Positions 1-13,618 of a stretch of 64,000 nt of DNA are shown here, in pieces (the first letter of the stretch is position 1; the number at the start of each line of letters is the position of its first letter). The translations under genes and the position numbers were made by a program. The notes below the pieces were generated by a model. The model saw only the letters and a program-made list of their open reading frames with translations, was not told the origin of the DNA and made no database searches. The DNA comes from Metopolophium dirhodum (Eukaryota > Arthropoda > Insecta > Hemiptera > Aphididae), in contig NC_083564.1 of NCBI RefSeq assembly GCF_019925205.1, positions 37,610,447-37,674,446 of the forward strand, given 5' to 3'.

Positions 1-313
1 ATCAAAGTTTTAAGTAAGAACATTATCTGTGTTCTCTCATTTTTTTACAATATTAAAATTTTTAAGTGAATTATTAGCATGTTAAAATATTAATATTTTA
101 CATACTCATGTCTCATAGGAATTCCACTTAAGATTAAAACATGTCTTAAATAAAACGAGAGAGCATGGTGATGATGTTCTTATTTAAAGGTTTGATAATA
201 GGTCAATTCACTCTAATATCATAACTGACAGCACACTTTTGAAACTGGCGAGTGAAATTTTGGTATGTCATATGTATAAGACAGAATCAACAAAATGCGA
301 GTACCCCGTCTTT
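1..313. repeat. Partial copy of a TTAA-flanked foldback element
   Basis: The right half resembles the right arm of the foldback element at 55494-55929. Both contain AGGTCAATTCACTCTAAT, followed by a diverged stretch with TATGT...TAAGAC...GAGAC/CAGAATCAAC...ATGCG and then TTAA (314-317 here). The left part shares TTTTTAAGTGA-type sequence and the words for the hairpin centre. The element is cut by the window edge, so its left terminus is unseen. It is non-coding and lies in an intron, or 3' part, of FBXO11. Confidence 0.5.
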
Positions 314-318
314 TTAAG

Positions 319-340
319 TTAGGTTAGGTTAGGTTAGGTT
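319..340. repeat. Short interstitial TTAGG array
   Basis: Four perfect TTAGG units plus a terminal TT. TTAGG is the canonical telomere repeat of most insects. The array begins two bases after the TTAA that ends the neighbouring foldback copy. It is too short to be a telomere, and could be a repair patch or part of the element's target. Confidence 0.7.
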
Positions 341-384
341 CAAATGTTGTTTAATATGTTTACAAAAAAAAAAATATTACTCAC

Positions 385-3300
385 CTTATTTGAACACCAG
401 AATATAAGTGATTAAAAATGTCATTGTCTTCAAGTTTTCCATGTCCATTATCATAGAAATATACGCCCACTTGTTTACCAGAATGTATTCGGTTACGGCG
501 CAAAACTGGAGTACTACCAGTAGTGATCCAAACACCAGCTAATGTGTTGGCATATACTTCATTTTCTTCAACAAGCCCTGCACCCTTCTCGTGTACATAT
601 ATTCCACCATGCTGACCATGATGAATTTTGTTATGCCTAACAATTGGGTCACTGTTTGTACGAATTTGAATACCAGCTAATGCATTTCCTGAAAAAATAT
701 ATATTAATATATTAATATTTATATGATCCTAACTGAATTACCCGGCATTGCCCGGAATAAAATTGTTGACTGTTCAACTCCTTATGAGTATAACTCGCTG
801 TGAAAGCAAAGTCTTTTAAAATGTAAATGATATTATATTATAATTTATAGCCATCCCAACCAGCGTTGTTTGTGAGATTCGCTTGTGATTATGCGAGCAG
901 TATATTATCATGTAGGCATCTACCTACGGTAAATTGCAGACCCCGTAAGTATATAGTTTAACTTCAAAGAATCAAAGTTATACCAGGTTTGTTGTTTTTA
1001 CTTAATTCAACCTACGGTGGATTGAATACAATCTGGTTGTTATTCATTCCAGAAAAAAATATCAATTAATACAAAATCCTAATCCAACCGTACTAAAATC
1101 CGATAAAACCCAAACATTTGTATCTATAGATAAAGAAGTACTCACTATAAAAAAAAAAACAATGTAAAAACAATTCGAAAAATTGGTCGAACGAATCCGG
1201 GTTCGAACTAGAGACATTCTGTAACTAACATTCATACTAAAATACTGTTTGAGCACCTCCTCAGGTTAGGATCTACCGTGTCCAATTGTGAATCTAAATT
1301 ATCCCAGGAACCACTCAAACAACACACAAAAGAATGTCATCAAAATCGGTTCAGCCGTTTAGGAATGCATAAGGACATCCAGACAGATAGACAAACGTTA
1401 ATTTTTATAAATTATGAATATTTTTGTACCAACCATATATATTGTTATGTTCAATCAGTCCTCTGCCTTCACCAAATATATATACTCCACCTTGATGTCC
1501 ATTATATATATCATTACGCCGTATTGTTGGATTGCTGTTCGAAGTAATCCAAACACCAGCAAAATTGTTACTATGAATTCTATTATCAATAAACTGGCCA
1601 AGACCATTTTCATGAACATAGATTCCACCTGTCTGACCGTGATGAATCTCGCACTGCACAACAGATGGATTGGCTCCAGCTTTGACTTCAAAACCAGCAA
1701 TACGGTTATTGTGAATATCATTGGCTTCAAAAAATCCCTAAACATAAAACAGAAATTGTAAGAATTGCAAACTCAGAATAAGTTAAATAGAATCTTATAT
1801 TTTTAAAATTAATAATTACCAATCCATTATCAAATGTAAATATGCCCACATCTCTTCCATGGTGTATATGGTTGCGACGCATCACTGGATTTGCATGGTT
1901 TTTAACCCAAACACCAGCTAAAGCATTTCTACAAATTTCATTGTCTTCAAATGTTCCTTGAGCATGATCAGTAACATATATACCAACATTTTCACAGTCG
2001 CTAACATCACAATGGTGAATCCTAGGATTTGCACCAGCTCCACTAACACATACAGCAGCTCCTACAACTGAGGAGCTTCTGATAATACAATGATCAATTG
2101 TAGGTGAACAATTTTCGCCAACTTCCAAACAAAAATGTTTATGGTGTGGTACAGTTGAAGTAACATTTGGAGTAAATTTTAATGTGACATGTCCCAAATA
2201 GGCACTTTTGGCACCCTCAACAAACATTACAGTTGATTCAGTTTCTCTTTCAAGAATTACTGCATCAGCAACCACACCGGGGGCAGCTCCAATTAATGTT
2301 ATATCTGAATCTATCACCAAAAATTCTCCTCGATAAGTACCAGGATGTAAAAATATTTTTGCTCCACCATTTAAATGTTCATCGGCATGATCTAAACCGG
2401 CTTGAATTGTTTCAAAATGTGGCATTCTCCTAACTGGGTCTTTGGCAGTACCATTATAATGTGGTCGTACATGTAAACAACGTTTTTTTAGTTGCCTAAA
2501 ACTTTCTTTCCATGGATTATGGTGTTCACTTTCTTCAAATGGAATAAAATCAAAGCGACTATTTTCTGTATGAAACAGTGGTGTATCATACTCAAATACA
2601 CTTTGATACAATCTTTTCCATAGATTATTATCATTAGCTATTGCTTGAAATCGTTTACAGACTTGAGCTATTCTACATAGATCTTGTTCATATAAGTAAC
2701 TGAATATTGTCAACATGACCTCATCTGGCAGTTCACATTGTAAATAATGGGCGGCCGAGTTCGAATCTGAAATGTAATCAAATGTATTTTTTAAATTTTA
2801 TTTAAATATTTATACCTATAAATGGTTGATTATGGAAATTCACTAAGAACTAAATATAACAGTAAGAAATGAAAAATAAGGAAAGAACAACAATTTAAGA
2901 ATCAGCCCATTAAATAAATAAATACAGTATATTATAGTGTGAATTTAATATAAGCATTTTGGTGGTAACTGGTAGGTATACATTTATATTAAGGGAGCTA
3001 ACGTAAGTATATCATTAGTTAGGAACTTTATTTAGACCATGTTTAATAATAACTTATAATATTCATTTTAAAATAATTAGGTATTGAAGCAAAAATTTTT
3101 CATTTTCAAATAAAAGAAACTTGAAGGAATATAAGTAGACGTGTATTATATAAAATAAATATAATTGTTTATAGAAAAGGGAAATGCAAGTGGGTTTCAA
3201 TAATGGAAATATTTTAAGTTAATTTATTTTATAGTAGCATATAATTAAAATACTTGCTTTGGACCTTCTCCAACTTCAAGCCTAATCTATATAAATAATA

Positions 3301-6300
3301 CAGATAGTTATATTTGTTTGTTGGCTACTGTGTGTCAGGATGCCCTCCTTCACAAAGAGTGTAAGAATGATATCTGTTATCTTATTTTAAAATGAAATAG
3401 GTAACTGATTTTAAGAAATAGGTACCAGAAGAACAATTTTATTTTTTATTTTTGGTAATGGTTAATAATTTAGTGCACCAAATTTTTTGAACTCATTAAA
3501 ATTATGTTTTATAAAAAGTAAATTATCATATAGTATTACTGTTACTTATAAACGAGATTATTTTCCTGCATTGATTATTAGATGCTTAGATCCAACATTT
3601 CAGATAAGTCAATAGATAGAGTGAAATACGATCTGGAAAAGCAGCATATTATGAAACGGGATAGTCAACATCAACAATAAGCTTTATTTATTTTTATTAA
3701 GTCAATGGCAAGTTAAGACGTGCCATATAACAATGTGAAGTTTATTTATCACAATAGGTTTGTGATAAATAACATTAAATTAATTTAAATTTTAAATTCT
3801 AAATCTTAAATGAATCTTAATTTTTAAAATTTAATTGTGATGTCTATACAAATTTAAAATTAATAAAAAATATTTGGTAAATGGACATTTTTGTATTTGG
3901 CCAAATTTTTTTCTGGCAATTTTTGTATATGGACGTAATTACTTGAAAAACTTTTTTATTCTACGTATTCTACGTTTTTACCGACTGCCATACAAATATA
4001 CACTACAACATTACATGTACCTATACCATAATCACGTCTGTTGTGCAGACAATTATCTCTAAATATCCAGAGTCTAGACAATGTTTAATATTTTACTTAT
4101 TTGTCTCAATAGATTTTTACATTTTTTGAATTTCCTGTTAATTTGTAAAAAATATTTTGTTATTGATTATTAAATTAATTTAATCTATTAATCCATATAA
4201 TATTCTATGATATCATGAAAAATCATCGTTAACCTACGAGTAAAAATAGATAACTAACATTGTGAAGATGTGTTAATACATGAATACAAAAATGCACGTG
4301 AATATGTATAGGTACACGTGAAACAAGGAGCCCTAATCATAACACATGAAATTCATAATTTTTCTTTATTAGTGTAATAAATGTACCTACCTAACAAATA
4401 ATAGCAAAAGTATATATTATAAATATTATAAATGCTTAATTTGCGTTGTGATATTAAATTTGAAAGAAAAAATTTCAGACCTAACCTACGCTAATATATT
4501 TTTGTTTACTACCTATTAAAAAATTTGAAAAACTACTTCTTTAAAATAGGTACAAACTAGACTTATTTCTAATTACACTTAATAAAAATGATAAATTGAA
4601 ATTTTTTGATTGTTCCTTTTCTTAAAAGGGTTCATTGTACACATAATACTTATGTATAATTTTATTTAATATTTTCTAAAAAAATAAGGATCTACCTAAA
4701 TTGATATAATGTTGTTAATATAATTATCTTGTACGTAATTTACCTATTAAAGTGTGAAATAATATTAAATTAATATAAAACTATAGATATAAATACAAGA
4801 AACAATGATACAATATTGCAAAACAGTAAAATTACCACATAATTAAGTTTAATATAAATTAATCACTTACTGTCAGAGCTAGTAATTGTACAAGAAGTAT
4901 TTCGCCTGAGCCGTTTACGGGCAGGCTGAGATAAAGGTGGTGTAGCAGCTGACTGTAACACCGATGCAGTAGCTGATGCTGTAGGTGATGTAGGACGAGT
5001 AGCAGTTGGGTGAACTGGTGCTGTAGCATTAAATCCAGCTGTACTAGCATCATGTAAGTGTAAAGGTGATTTTCGACCACGTAAATCATAAGGTGGCACA
5101 TGTTGGAAACTACTAGTACTGGTACTAGCGCCGCCTGGAGTTGCATAGCTACCACTTGCAGCAACTAAAGGTTCACATGTTACACCAGCTTCAACAACTC
5201 CACCTAAACAATAATAAAAAATTTATTATATTAGGTAAATATATTTAAAATCAATTACCTAAAGAAAAAAAATTCTTTTGATTTTGAATTTTTTGTGATA
5301 AATAATAATTAGGTAAGTAATAGGTTATTGGAATACAGTACTACCTACCCTGGTACCTAAATTCAAAAGCCTAAAAGTGTCAGGTATACAATTTTAAAAT
5401 AGGTAGCTATATAAACATAATAAGTGTCATAACTGAAGAGTAGTTTAAACTCGAGTTTTAATGAGGTAAAGATATTTTTAAAGAAATTAGTGAGAAAGTC
5501 AGTGTCAAACAATAAATAAAAAATGATAGGTAAGTGCCTAGGTACACTTATTTATTCTTATTTATTCAATATTAAGAAAAAACCGATTACCTACCTAACT
5601 TCATATTTTTAAAAAAATCTAATTAAAATGGGTATTAACACTAATAACAAACATAGTATAACTAGGTATGTTTGTAGTTATTTTAATCAACTAAAATTTA
5701 AAAATTGATTTTTATGACACACTATTTAACAAATTAAAACATAAATATTATAAATGTAGTCATTGAGGTAACCATGTAATATCATTACAATCAAGGTTAC
5801 AATTTACAAGACGATTTAAAAGTAATAACCTTTTTAGAGTAAATGTTTCATATTGTACAAGTACCTAGATAGGTACCCCAGGTTCCAATTTTTTCATTAA
5901 ATAGACGTATTTAATTTTAACGCTTCAATGATTTAAATGAATTTAATGTTTCAAGGCCCTGGCCCACGAACAAGTAATTTATAATGGGTATAGCTCTGAT
6001 TTCTTTTTCTTTATTAAATCTCCTTGAAATAATATAACAAGTAAATGTATGGATATAAAAAATAATATTCATTATTTAAAACAAGGTCCATAAAATTAAC
6101 ACTGATACCTATTTGAGAAAAAATAATAGTTAGTTAATAGTATTTTTATATAATTTTGTTATTATTTATAGGTAGTTGATAAAAGTTTAACTAAAATTAA
6201 TGAACCATAACAATATTTTTGAAACACACAATAAGTAAGTACATACCTAACCTGGTTATTACCATTTACCTACCTACTAATTTAATTATTTATCATAAAG

Positions 6301-7445
6301 TATTAATGGTTATACCAGATAGGTAGGAATAAACAGAGGAATAATGGTCCAAACCGAGGTCCAAACAGACAATCAAATTTTCCGACTGGTCACTAGTCAA
6401 ACACTTAGCCCGAGCTAACAAATCATGGTGAACTGACCATTCAGCGAAAAACGTCTGTTTACTAAAATCTAACTCTACAACTATATAAAAAAAACTGTAT
6501 AGCATTGAAGGCCATCAAAATCCAGTCTTCTGTTAGGACCCTAAACAATTATTATATTAGGTATATTACCTACATAGGTAATAAAATGGTATAAAATAAT
6601 AAAATTGAGAAAACATAATATGTTAACATGTAGGTATCTTTCGAGGTATCTTAATAATATCTGAACGTAGTAAACTACCCTGTAAACTATTTAAGAGATA
6701 ATGGTAACAGACAAGTTATTAAATAAGAAGGTAATTCTGTACGAGGCCTACAATAAATATTACAAGGTTATGACTGATAATCCAGTAAATAAGGTACAAA
6801 CAAACAGCGGCCAACAAACCTATCTTGCGACGATTGATACGGCAGGGTCATTCGCCAGAGCAAAGGCATTGGTGACGGACCATGCAATCTTAGGAAAGCC
6901 CAGGTCCTAACTACCCATTTCTCTGCAGGTAGTAATTAATTTCCCCCTCCTCTTTTTCCGTTCATGGCACAGCACTAGTGCCCACCCGAGTGCCATACCG
7001 ATTGCCCGCGGGGGTCCCCACGACACCAAGCACCCCCGAAAAACTTGACCTAAAATCCCGTGGTCGGCGGCGCGAGACTACCATTGCCGTGTGGTGCCCA
7101 AGCGGCGGAACGCAGAAGACCCCGCGCGGGGCCTTGTTTATCGATTCGGAAAGTCGTACGCACACGCAAACGCAACACATTTTACCTTGAAAGCAATCGC
7201 TTCTCGCTGGGCTGTCGCACGCGGCTCATTGTCATGGGGGCACCTCCAAGGGTCTCTCCCCCCCCCACCATTTTCCAGAAGAAAACGGGAAACCGTTGGC
7301 GTAGCGGTAAACTATAGGTACCTACCTAGATACCTAAGTACTCACCGGAATTCGACGTCCTAGACGGTATGGGCAGACGGTTGGAGCCTTTTCTCCTCGT
7401 CCTCCGCGTATAAGAACGAGTCGAGCTGAACGATGCGCTCGGCAT
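385..7445 (-). CDS. FBXO11: F-box only protein 11 (FBXO11), 3' end beyond window
   Basis: Substrate receptor of an SCF (SKP1-CUL1-F-box) ubiquitin ligase. Coding exons, in transcript order, are 7445-7346, 5203-4871, 2766-1820, 1737-1434 and 688-385, about 662 residues so far. All four junctions keep phase and use GT..AG, and the last exon also ends at a GT donor, so at least one more exon lies left of the window. Start choice: ATG at 7445 is preceded by an in-frame TAA (7556) with no other ATG between. Residues 1-145 are a basic, Ser/Thr/Ala-rich low-complexity tail ending in RKRLRR. The F-box follows at about 152-197 (LPDEVMLTIFSYL, then VCKRF and LWKRLY). After that come right-handed beta-helix (CASH/PbH1) repeats with the recurring words ALAGVWVKNHANP, GGIYVHENG and RRNxIHxG. 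The missing part should hold more beta-helix repeats and the UBR-type zinc finger. Identity to human FBXO11 is evident along the whole length. Introns carry repeat family A (about 740-1410). Confidence 0.93.
740..1410. repeat. Dispersed repeat family A, copy 1
   Basis: Lies in the FBXO11 intron 689-1433. It shares blocks with copies near 20380-21000, 23690-24235 and 60640-61150: the block ATCAAAGTTATACCA, then TTTTTACTTAATTCAAC, CGGTGGATT, ATCCGAT and a 3' block around AATCGGTTCAGCCGTTT. The 3' block resembles the tails of RTE-type non-LTR elements in arthropods, but no reverse transcriptase is visible, so the class is uncertain. Small ORFs here are not conserved coding sequence. Confidence 0.55.
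2767..4870. other. FBXO11 intron, no recognised content
   Basis: AT-rich intron of about 2.1 kb between the F-box exon and the upstream low-complexity exon. I see no conserved ORF, RNA gene or clear transposon termini. The ORF at 3874-4062 has no recognisable domain. Confidence 0.6.
5204..7345. other. First FBXO11 intron; two unrecognised small ORFs
   Basis: AT-rich up to about 6900, then CpG-rich toward the promoter side. Open frames at 6293-6505 (minus) and 6701-6910 (plus) have less AT-biased sequence than their surroundings. Their 70- and 69-residue products show no domain I recognise and no splice context. They may be remnants of a mobile element. I do not call them genes. Confidence 0.5.
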
Positions 7446-8800
7446 TCTCTTCGAAGAAGTTTTTCGTACAATTTTTAAAACGCGTCGCGTACGGTCGGAC
7501 GACAAAATTATATTTAAAACAAAACGACTAAGACGGTTTAACGGGTAAAAAAATTATCACAAAAATGATTGATTATTACTTATTATTATTATTATTATTA
7601 TTGCACGCGAACGCGAATACCTACGAAGGATACATACGGACACCGCGCGCGCACACGTACACAATTTTATTTATAAATATAGACGTCAGACGCACACACG
7701 CACACACTGGCTTCTGTGGGCCGCCACTCTAAACCTACTCTAGACTATAGATTAACAATAATATTATTTATTAGAATATTAAAGTATTATTATTATTTTT
7801 TATAAAATTTATATTACGTTGCGTACGTGTGTGTAATATTTGTGTGTGTATACGCGAACGCGGCGGCGGCGACAACGGCGACGACGACGACGACGCTCTC
7901 ACACACACACACAGTCACTGTAGTCACTAGTCTGTAGCTCACACGCACATAATATTATACACACCACAACTCGGCTCTCCCGCACGCACACAATCTCGCA
8001 CACGAACGCACCAACGAGCACACGGGCGCACGCACACGCTCTCGCGGTTCGGGTCGGCGGCGAAACAAAAGAAAGGAGGCACAAGGCAGCTGCTGCTGCT
8101 GGTCATGAACGACGACGACGGCAGCGGTGAAGTCGCACAGGCATTTTTTCTTCTCTCTCGGCAAACGTCTCTCTCTCTCTCACTCACTCTCACACGCTCT
8201 CCCTCCAACACTTTCTCACTCACTCAAAGTGTGTCTCTCTCTGTCTATTGCACGCACGCACCGTAGCGCCACACAAAGTCTCCCCGCCGCGCCCCTCACT
8301 GACCACCACCGAATCGCTGCTGCTACTACAACAGTACTACACTACTACTACAATTACTACAATAAAATACTACTACCACCACTACCACCCCTCTCTCAAC
8401 GGTGAGTACCGCGCGGCCCCGCGAGCACTCACCCACTCATAGTCGGCGAAGGCGGCGACGAACGACGGCGGACGACGACGACCATTAATGAAAAAATAAA
8501 AATAATGTGGACGCGGTCACACGCATCGTGTACCGTCAAGTCGGCGGCGCCCCTCGAACCAATGCCGTATCTCGGAACCGGTCACGTGACACCCCGGACA
8601 ACTACACTGAACAGACGAATGTACCGCCGCCGTCGTACCACTCTCACAGACGGGTGTACGGGACGTTCGGCGTGTGGGGGATCTCAGCCACCGTCGTCAG
8701 GCGAACGGCTGAACGAGTGTTATATTTTTTGTTTCTCTACACGCGATTTCTAGGTTTTTTCAGATCTCGCTCGTCGGACCCGGCCCGGCCGTCCGCACCC
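6950..8800. promoter_or_regulatory. CpG-rich divergent region between FBXO11 and RCE1
   Basis: A sharp change from AT-rich sequence to a CpG-rich stretch with CGACGACG, CACACA, TCTCTC and CTACTA microsatellites. FBXO11 coding exon 1 (7445-7346) reads out of it on the minus strand. On the plus strand a strong donor (CAACG|GTGAGTACC, exon end 8401) suggests a 5' non-coding exon, possibly of RCE1, whose first coding exon is at 10933 and which would be spliced across about 2.5 kb. No TATA box stands out, as is usual for CpG-rich housekeeping promoters. The many overlapping open frames here follow from base composition, not from coding. Confidence 0.6.
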
Positions 8801-10932
8801 TATTGAGGCCTCTGTATTCAAACTGTTCACGATTTTTTCCGTCTACTTTTACCTGAATTGTTTACTCGATGACGTTTGACAAGACGTCGTCGAGTACATT
8901 ATATTATTTTCATAGTGCCATATATTATTATTGCGCAATTGCGACATTATTAATATTTTACTTATCTTACTGACTACTGATTGAAATGAATTTATAATGA
9001 TAATTTGTATTGGCACAAATAAGAGGGAGACACCAAATGTCTGACAAGTCCGCCAATTCACAGTGTAGTACTTAATATTAAGCAAGTCATTTTTAGAAAA
9101 TATTATTGAAGGGTCTTCAGCTTCTCCCCCGCCAAATTATATTTTTGAGTAATTCAGTAATATTGAACCCCAAAAATTCCATTATTTGATATTTTGATAG
9201 CACTTATCACTGATTGATAACAAATAGCACCTGTCATATTTTTATTTTTGCTCATCAGTTGCCACTATCATAGTACTGTCTATCGTACTATCGTAGCCCT
9301 GAACTATTTATTTAGGTAATGTGTTTTGTGTTATTCGCTGTAATATACCTATATAATTTAATAGTTGATTAATATTTTGGTTTGAAACACTTACCATCCG
9401 TTTGACTTTTGAATGTTCCTTTTTAAGTTGTAATTGTAGTTTTAAGTCGAAAAAGTTAAATAATAGTACAATAATACACGATTATTTTACTCGTTGAATT
9501 TATGGGTTACTGTAGGAGAGAATAGTAATTTAAGTCATATTATTCAGTATTCTATATTTAGGTGATTAACTAATTCACATTAAAGGTAAATAATTGTACA
9601 ATAATCGCATATAAGATTGTCGTGTAAATTAATTACCTTTTTTTTATTTGGTTCTCATTGTATTTCAAAAATTTTAGGTTAACAGAAATTAATTTGTTTT
9701 TTATATTTGATAACCAATAATGTTTGCTATAATAAATATAGTTTTAAATTTTAATGCAAGCCCAAAGGCTAAAAGTAATGAATTAAAATTTAAATTATTA
9801 ATTTTTAAAGGCAAATTTAATACAGTATAATATTATATTATATTATTATGTTTAGTCATTTCATAGCCTTTAAATAATAAGCCTAACTAATAATTTTTGG
9901 GTCATTAAACAGATTTTGACATTAAAATAAAAACTATTAAATAATAAAATTATACATTGTACATTCTATGAAAATTAAACATTGAATTTAAAATGTCTTC
10001 AATAGCAAATAGCAATGGCATTAAAAAAAATTCTGATTTCCCTACTGCCATCATTATATTTCCTCACAGTAATGTTTTAATTTGTTATTTTTATTTTTGA
10101 ACTGGTGATCCAGTTTGCGCTGTGCAATTGTTGATTAGTCAGCTACATTTTCCAGTCACATTTTTGAAATTTATATCCAATTTATTGGATGTTTGTGTTC
10201 TATCCCAAATTAATATTAAACATATTTTATAAGTATTAGTCCATGTGTGTATTCAAACGTACAACACGCTGAGCTTTGATAATATATTATTTTTTTTTAT
10301 TAATTATATGCTTTCAACAATTGCCTATAAATTATAATTATATTATATTATTATTATTATTATTATTATCATAGGTTTATGAAGGGTATATTTTGGTTTG
10401 GAGATGTTGACCTAGATTCCTGGTCCTCATTATTAAAAAAAATTATTCTGGAATAATTTTAATCTCAAACCATTTTGCATATTTTTGTAATTTGTATTTT
10501 GTTATGCTTATTTCAATTTCTGACCATCTAAAATGTAAATCATCAAAGCAGCAACTTTTAAAAGTTGAAAACATTAAATTATAAAAAGTTAATTGTTTCA
10601 GTATTGTATATCAGTTAAAAATCCATTGTTTAATTTAAACTATTAAAATTGGCATTTGTGTATTTGATAATTGCACCAACACAATATACTCATTACTCGT
10701 AGATGAAAAACATTATTTTACGGTACCTACTCTTGAAATGTTCAATCTCTTAAAATGTTGATAATAAAGACATAAAGTCAATATTATGCTAAAACTTTTT
10801 AAATAAATAAATTGATATAAAACAATTAATAAATAATTTTTTGAAATACCTACACAATTTTTCTGTTAATAGCTAACCATCAACATTCACTAAATGAGAA
10901 AAAAATGACAAGACCATAATTTTGTTCCTAAA
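8801..10932. other. Upstream region or 5' intron of RCE1, no gene seen
   Basis: AT-rich, with ATT trinucleotide runs (for example near 10350-10370). No coding exon with conserved sequence was found in either strand. If the donor at 8401 belongs to RCE1, this is its 5' UTR intron. Confidence 0.5.
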
Positions 10933-12727
10933 ATGAATACAGACAAATTAAATTACCAATGTTCTTACATAAAATGCATTCTGGAATGTCTCTTATTATC
11001 TGTGATATATGTATCCAGTTTATATGTATGGAATTCACAACATTCTAGGTAATTTTATAATTTATTTATTCATGAACAATAAACACAAACTATGAGTAAT
11101 ATTGTAATTGTATAAACTTATTTGATTATTTATTACTTGTTTTCTGTTTTTGTACTAAGAGATCATCCATCGACTATTAAGAAAAGATTTCTTAGTGTAT
11201 CATTCATGCTAATAATTTCACCATTATATACGTGGTATTTCATTAGTGACAAAACAAAAGTAAGACATACTTAATATAAAACTGTTTTTATTTTCTTAAA
11301 AATTGAAATAAATATTTTTAGGTACCTATTCGGTATTGGTTGGGTTTGAAATGGGATGGAATATTGATGTCTGCAGCTTCTTCACTTTTCTTAACATGTA
11401 TATTATTCATGGGTCCAATATGCTTAATTTGTTGTAAAAACATTCAATTAAAAAATATCATTAGTAAGTTCTAAAAAGCTTACCTAGTAAAGTAATATAC
11501 CTATACAATTTAATAATTAAAAAATGAATAATTCTCAGGTATTGAAAATATAAAATCAAAGTTAACAGAATTAATTTGGCTCAGAAATTATGTGGTGGCG
11601 CCAATATCTGAAGAATTTACCTTTAGAGCTTGCATTATACCTCTACTACTTCAAAGTTTCCAGCCAATGACCACCATTTTAATTTGTCCAATATTTTTTG
11701 GAGCAGGTAATGTAACTGTTTAATTAATATGACTACAAATCTAATCTTTACTCTTATTATGTATCTTGTTTAGCTCATTTTAATCAATGGATAGAAAGGA
11801 TGCGAGCGGGTGTACCATGTTTGGATGCTTTTATTATGTCAGGTAATTTTTTTAATTCTTAAAAACATTATATTGTTTTAAACTCAATTGTTGAATCTTA
11901 CGCAAGACCTATATACTTGGATTTCACTCCTTAGAAATGTTGAAATATTCTAAGAAAGGGTTACTTACAACCTTATATACTCAGTCTAGCGAGAGAATAT
12001 ATTGTAATCAGTTTTTCTGTGCAACTTCCACCCATTTAAATTTTAAACTGGTCCAATATAGCAGGGATACGCAGAATCAGCATGATCTCTCATTAGACAG
12101 AGTATAGTTATAGTCTAACACTTTCAAAGTTTATTCCAACAGGCCGGTGACGCTAATAACTTATCATGTATTTATACAATATAATTAAATCGGATTTTTT
12201 TTAATAAACTGAAACTTAGATAGGCCATTGAAAATGAACTCTAAATTTAAAGGTATGGGTGGTATTAGTTTTTGTTATTTCCGTTGTTTTTGAAATCAAG
12301 GGTGGCGTTGAACGTGTTAATAATTAATATTTATAATAAAAATGTTTTGTTCTCAAATTGATCATTTAATATTAATTTAATAATTATTAGCATTCTAGTG
12401 TTTCAGTTTATGTATACTACAATATTTGGAGCATATTCGGCACTGCTGTTCATCTCCACTGGAAATGTTATAGGACCAATCATGGCTCATAAATTTTGCA
12501 ATCACATGGGATTTCCTGACTTCCGAGAAATGTTTCAATTTCAAGAGCCAAAACGTAGCTGTTTACTCATTCTTTCATTAGTCGGGTTAATACTATGGTG
12601 CATATTGATTAAATATACTACTGACCCCCGCATATATTCTAACCAAATGGATTGGACTGAAATGAACCAATGTAATACCTTAAACTCCAGCAATAATTTT
12701 GAGCAAAAATATTTTGTAAAATTGTAA
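10933..12727 (+). CDS. RCE1: CAAX prenyl protease 2 (RCE1)
   Basis: Endoplasmic-reticulum membrane endopeptidase that removes the -AAX tripeptide from farnesylated or geranylgeranylated proteins such as Ras, after prenylation and before carboxyl methylation. Exons are 10933-11048, 11160-11259, 11322-11463, 11539-11706, 11774-11842 and 12399-12727; phases 2, 0, 1, 1, 1 all join cleanly to give 307 residues. The start follows an in-frame TGA at 10906. The family's catalytic signature is intact: EEFTFR at 144-149 (two Glu plus Arg), then GAAHFNQW with His at about 177, and HKFCNHMG near the C-terminus, supplying the second His and the Asn. Several hydrophobic segments (for example LLLSVIYVSSLYVW and SLFLTCILFMGPICLICC) are expected membrane helices. 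RDHPSTIKKRF matches the conserved loop after the first helix. It faces EGLN tail to tail, about 0.9 kb apart. Confidence 0.94.
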
Positions 12728-12876
12728 ACACAAATACCTTTATTTACATACACACAAAAAGAGAATATTATGTACAACATTATAACATTTTGATAAAACT
12801 GTTTAGCTCAAAAATGTAATATAAATGCTTCTATTTAAATTGAAACAATCAAACACAACAAAAATGTTAAATTTAA

Positions 12877-12882
12877 AATAAA
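12877..12882 (+). terminator. Poly(A) signal of RCE1
   Basis: AATAAA 150 bases after the RCE1 stop codon, the first canonical signal downstream. Confidence 0.55.
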
Positions 12883-13618
12883 AGACTGGATTATAGAAGA
12901 AGTTGTTAAGATTTTTTTATAAGAAACACAAAATAATTATATATATTGTGTTATTTATACCATAAGTAAGAAAAAAAAATTGTTTGAGATATCACAAAAA
13001 GTAATTAAAAAATAGGTATATGAATAAGTGAATAAACGAGTTATGTTGAACATTGAATAGTAAATATTTTTCAATATTCAGAAATATACTTGTATATTCC
13101 TAAACAATTTAACCAGTACGAACATAATATTATAACAATTTATGAATTACCGTAAATTTGAATAGAAAATAATGTATTATCAACTTTAAATTATACATCA
13201 TAATGGTAACAAAATATTTTTTGAAATAATAACAAGAATTTATTAAGTTGCTTTTTAAAATACAAGTCTGTTGTGATATTTAAATTTACAAAAAACATTA
13301 TTTTCTATTATATTTTATTTATAAATTTACAAATATTTTTTCAACAATTACTAAGTATTTTTTTTTTTTACTTATTTCTACCTATAGGTTTAATGGTTTG
13401 ACCCATTTATTTAAAATCCAAAAATAATTATTTGAATTATATTAAGGAATCAATTGTACTTGGGTCAGTAGACTAAATCACAGATTGAAAACATTAATCC
13501 CATCACTGAGTTGATCTGTACACAGATCACCTTGAGTAACACAAATTCTTATTTAAGATCAGTACAGAATTCAAGAGTCCAATTTACCAGTCAATGAGAT
13601 ATTACTGATTTTTGAAGA

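Noticed and set aside
1455..1761. Genes on the plus strand or the other minus frame over the FBXO11 beta-helix exon
   Set aside because: They are out-of-frame readings of the exon 1737-1434, which matches FBXO11 in its own frame.
8127..8806. Protein genes in the GC-rich region
   Set aside because: Overlapping open frames in several phases consist of low-complexity His/Thr/Tyr/Leu runs produced by microsatellites.
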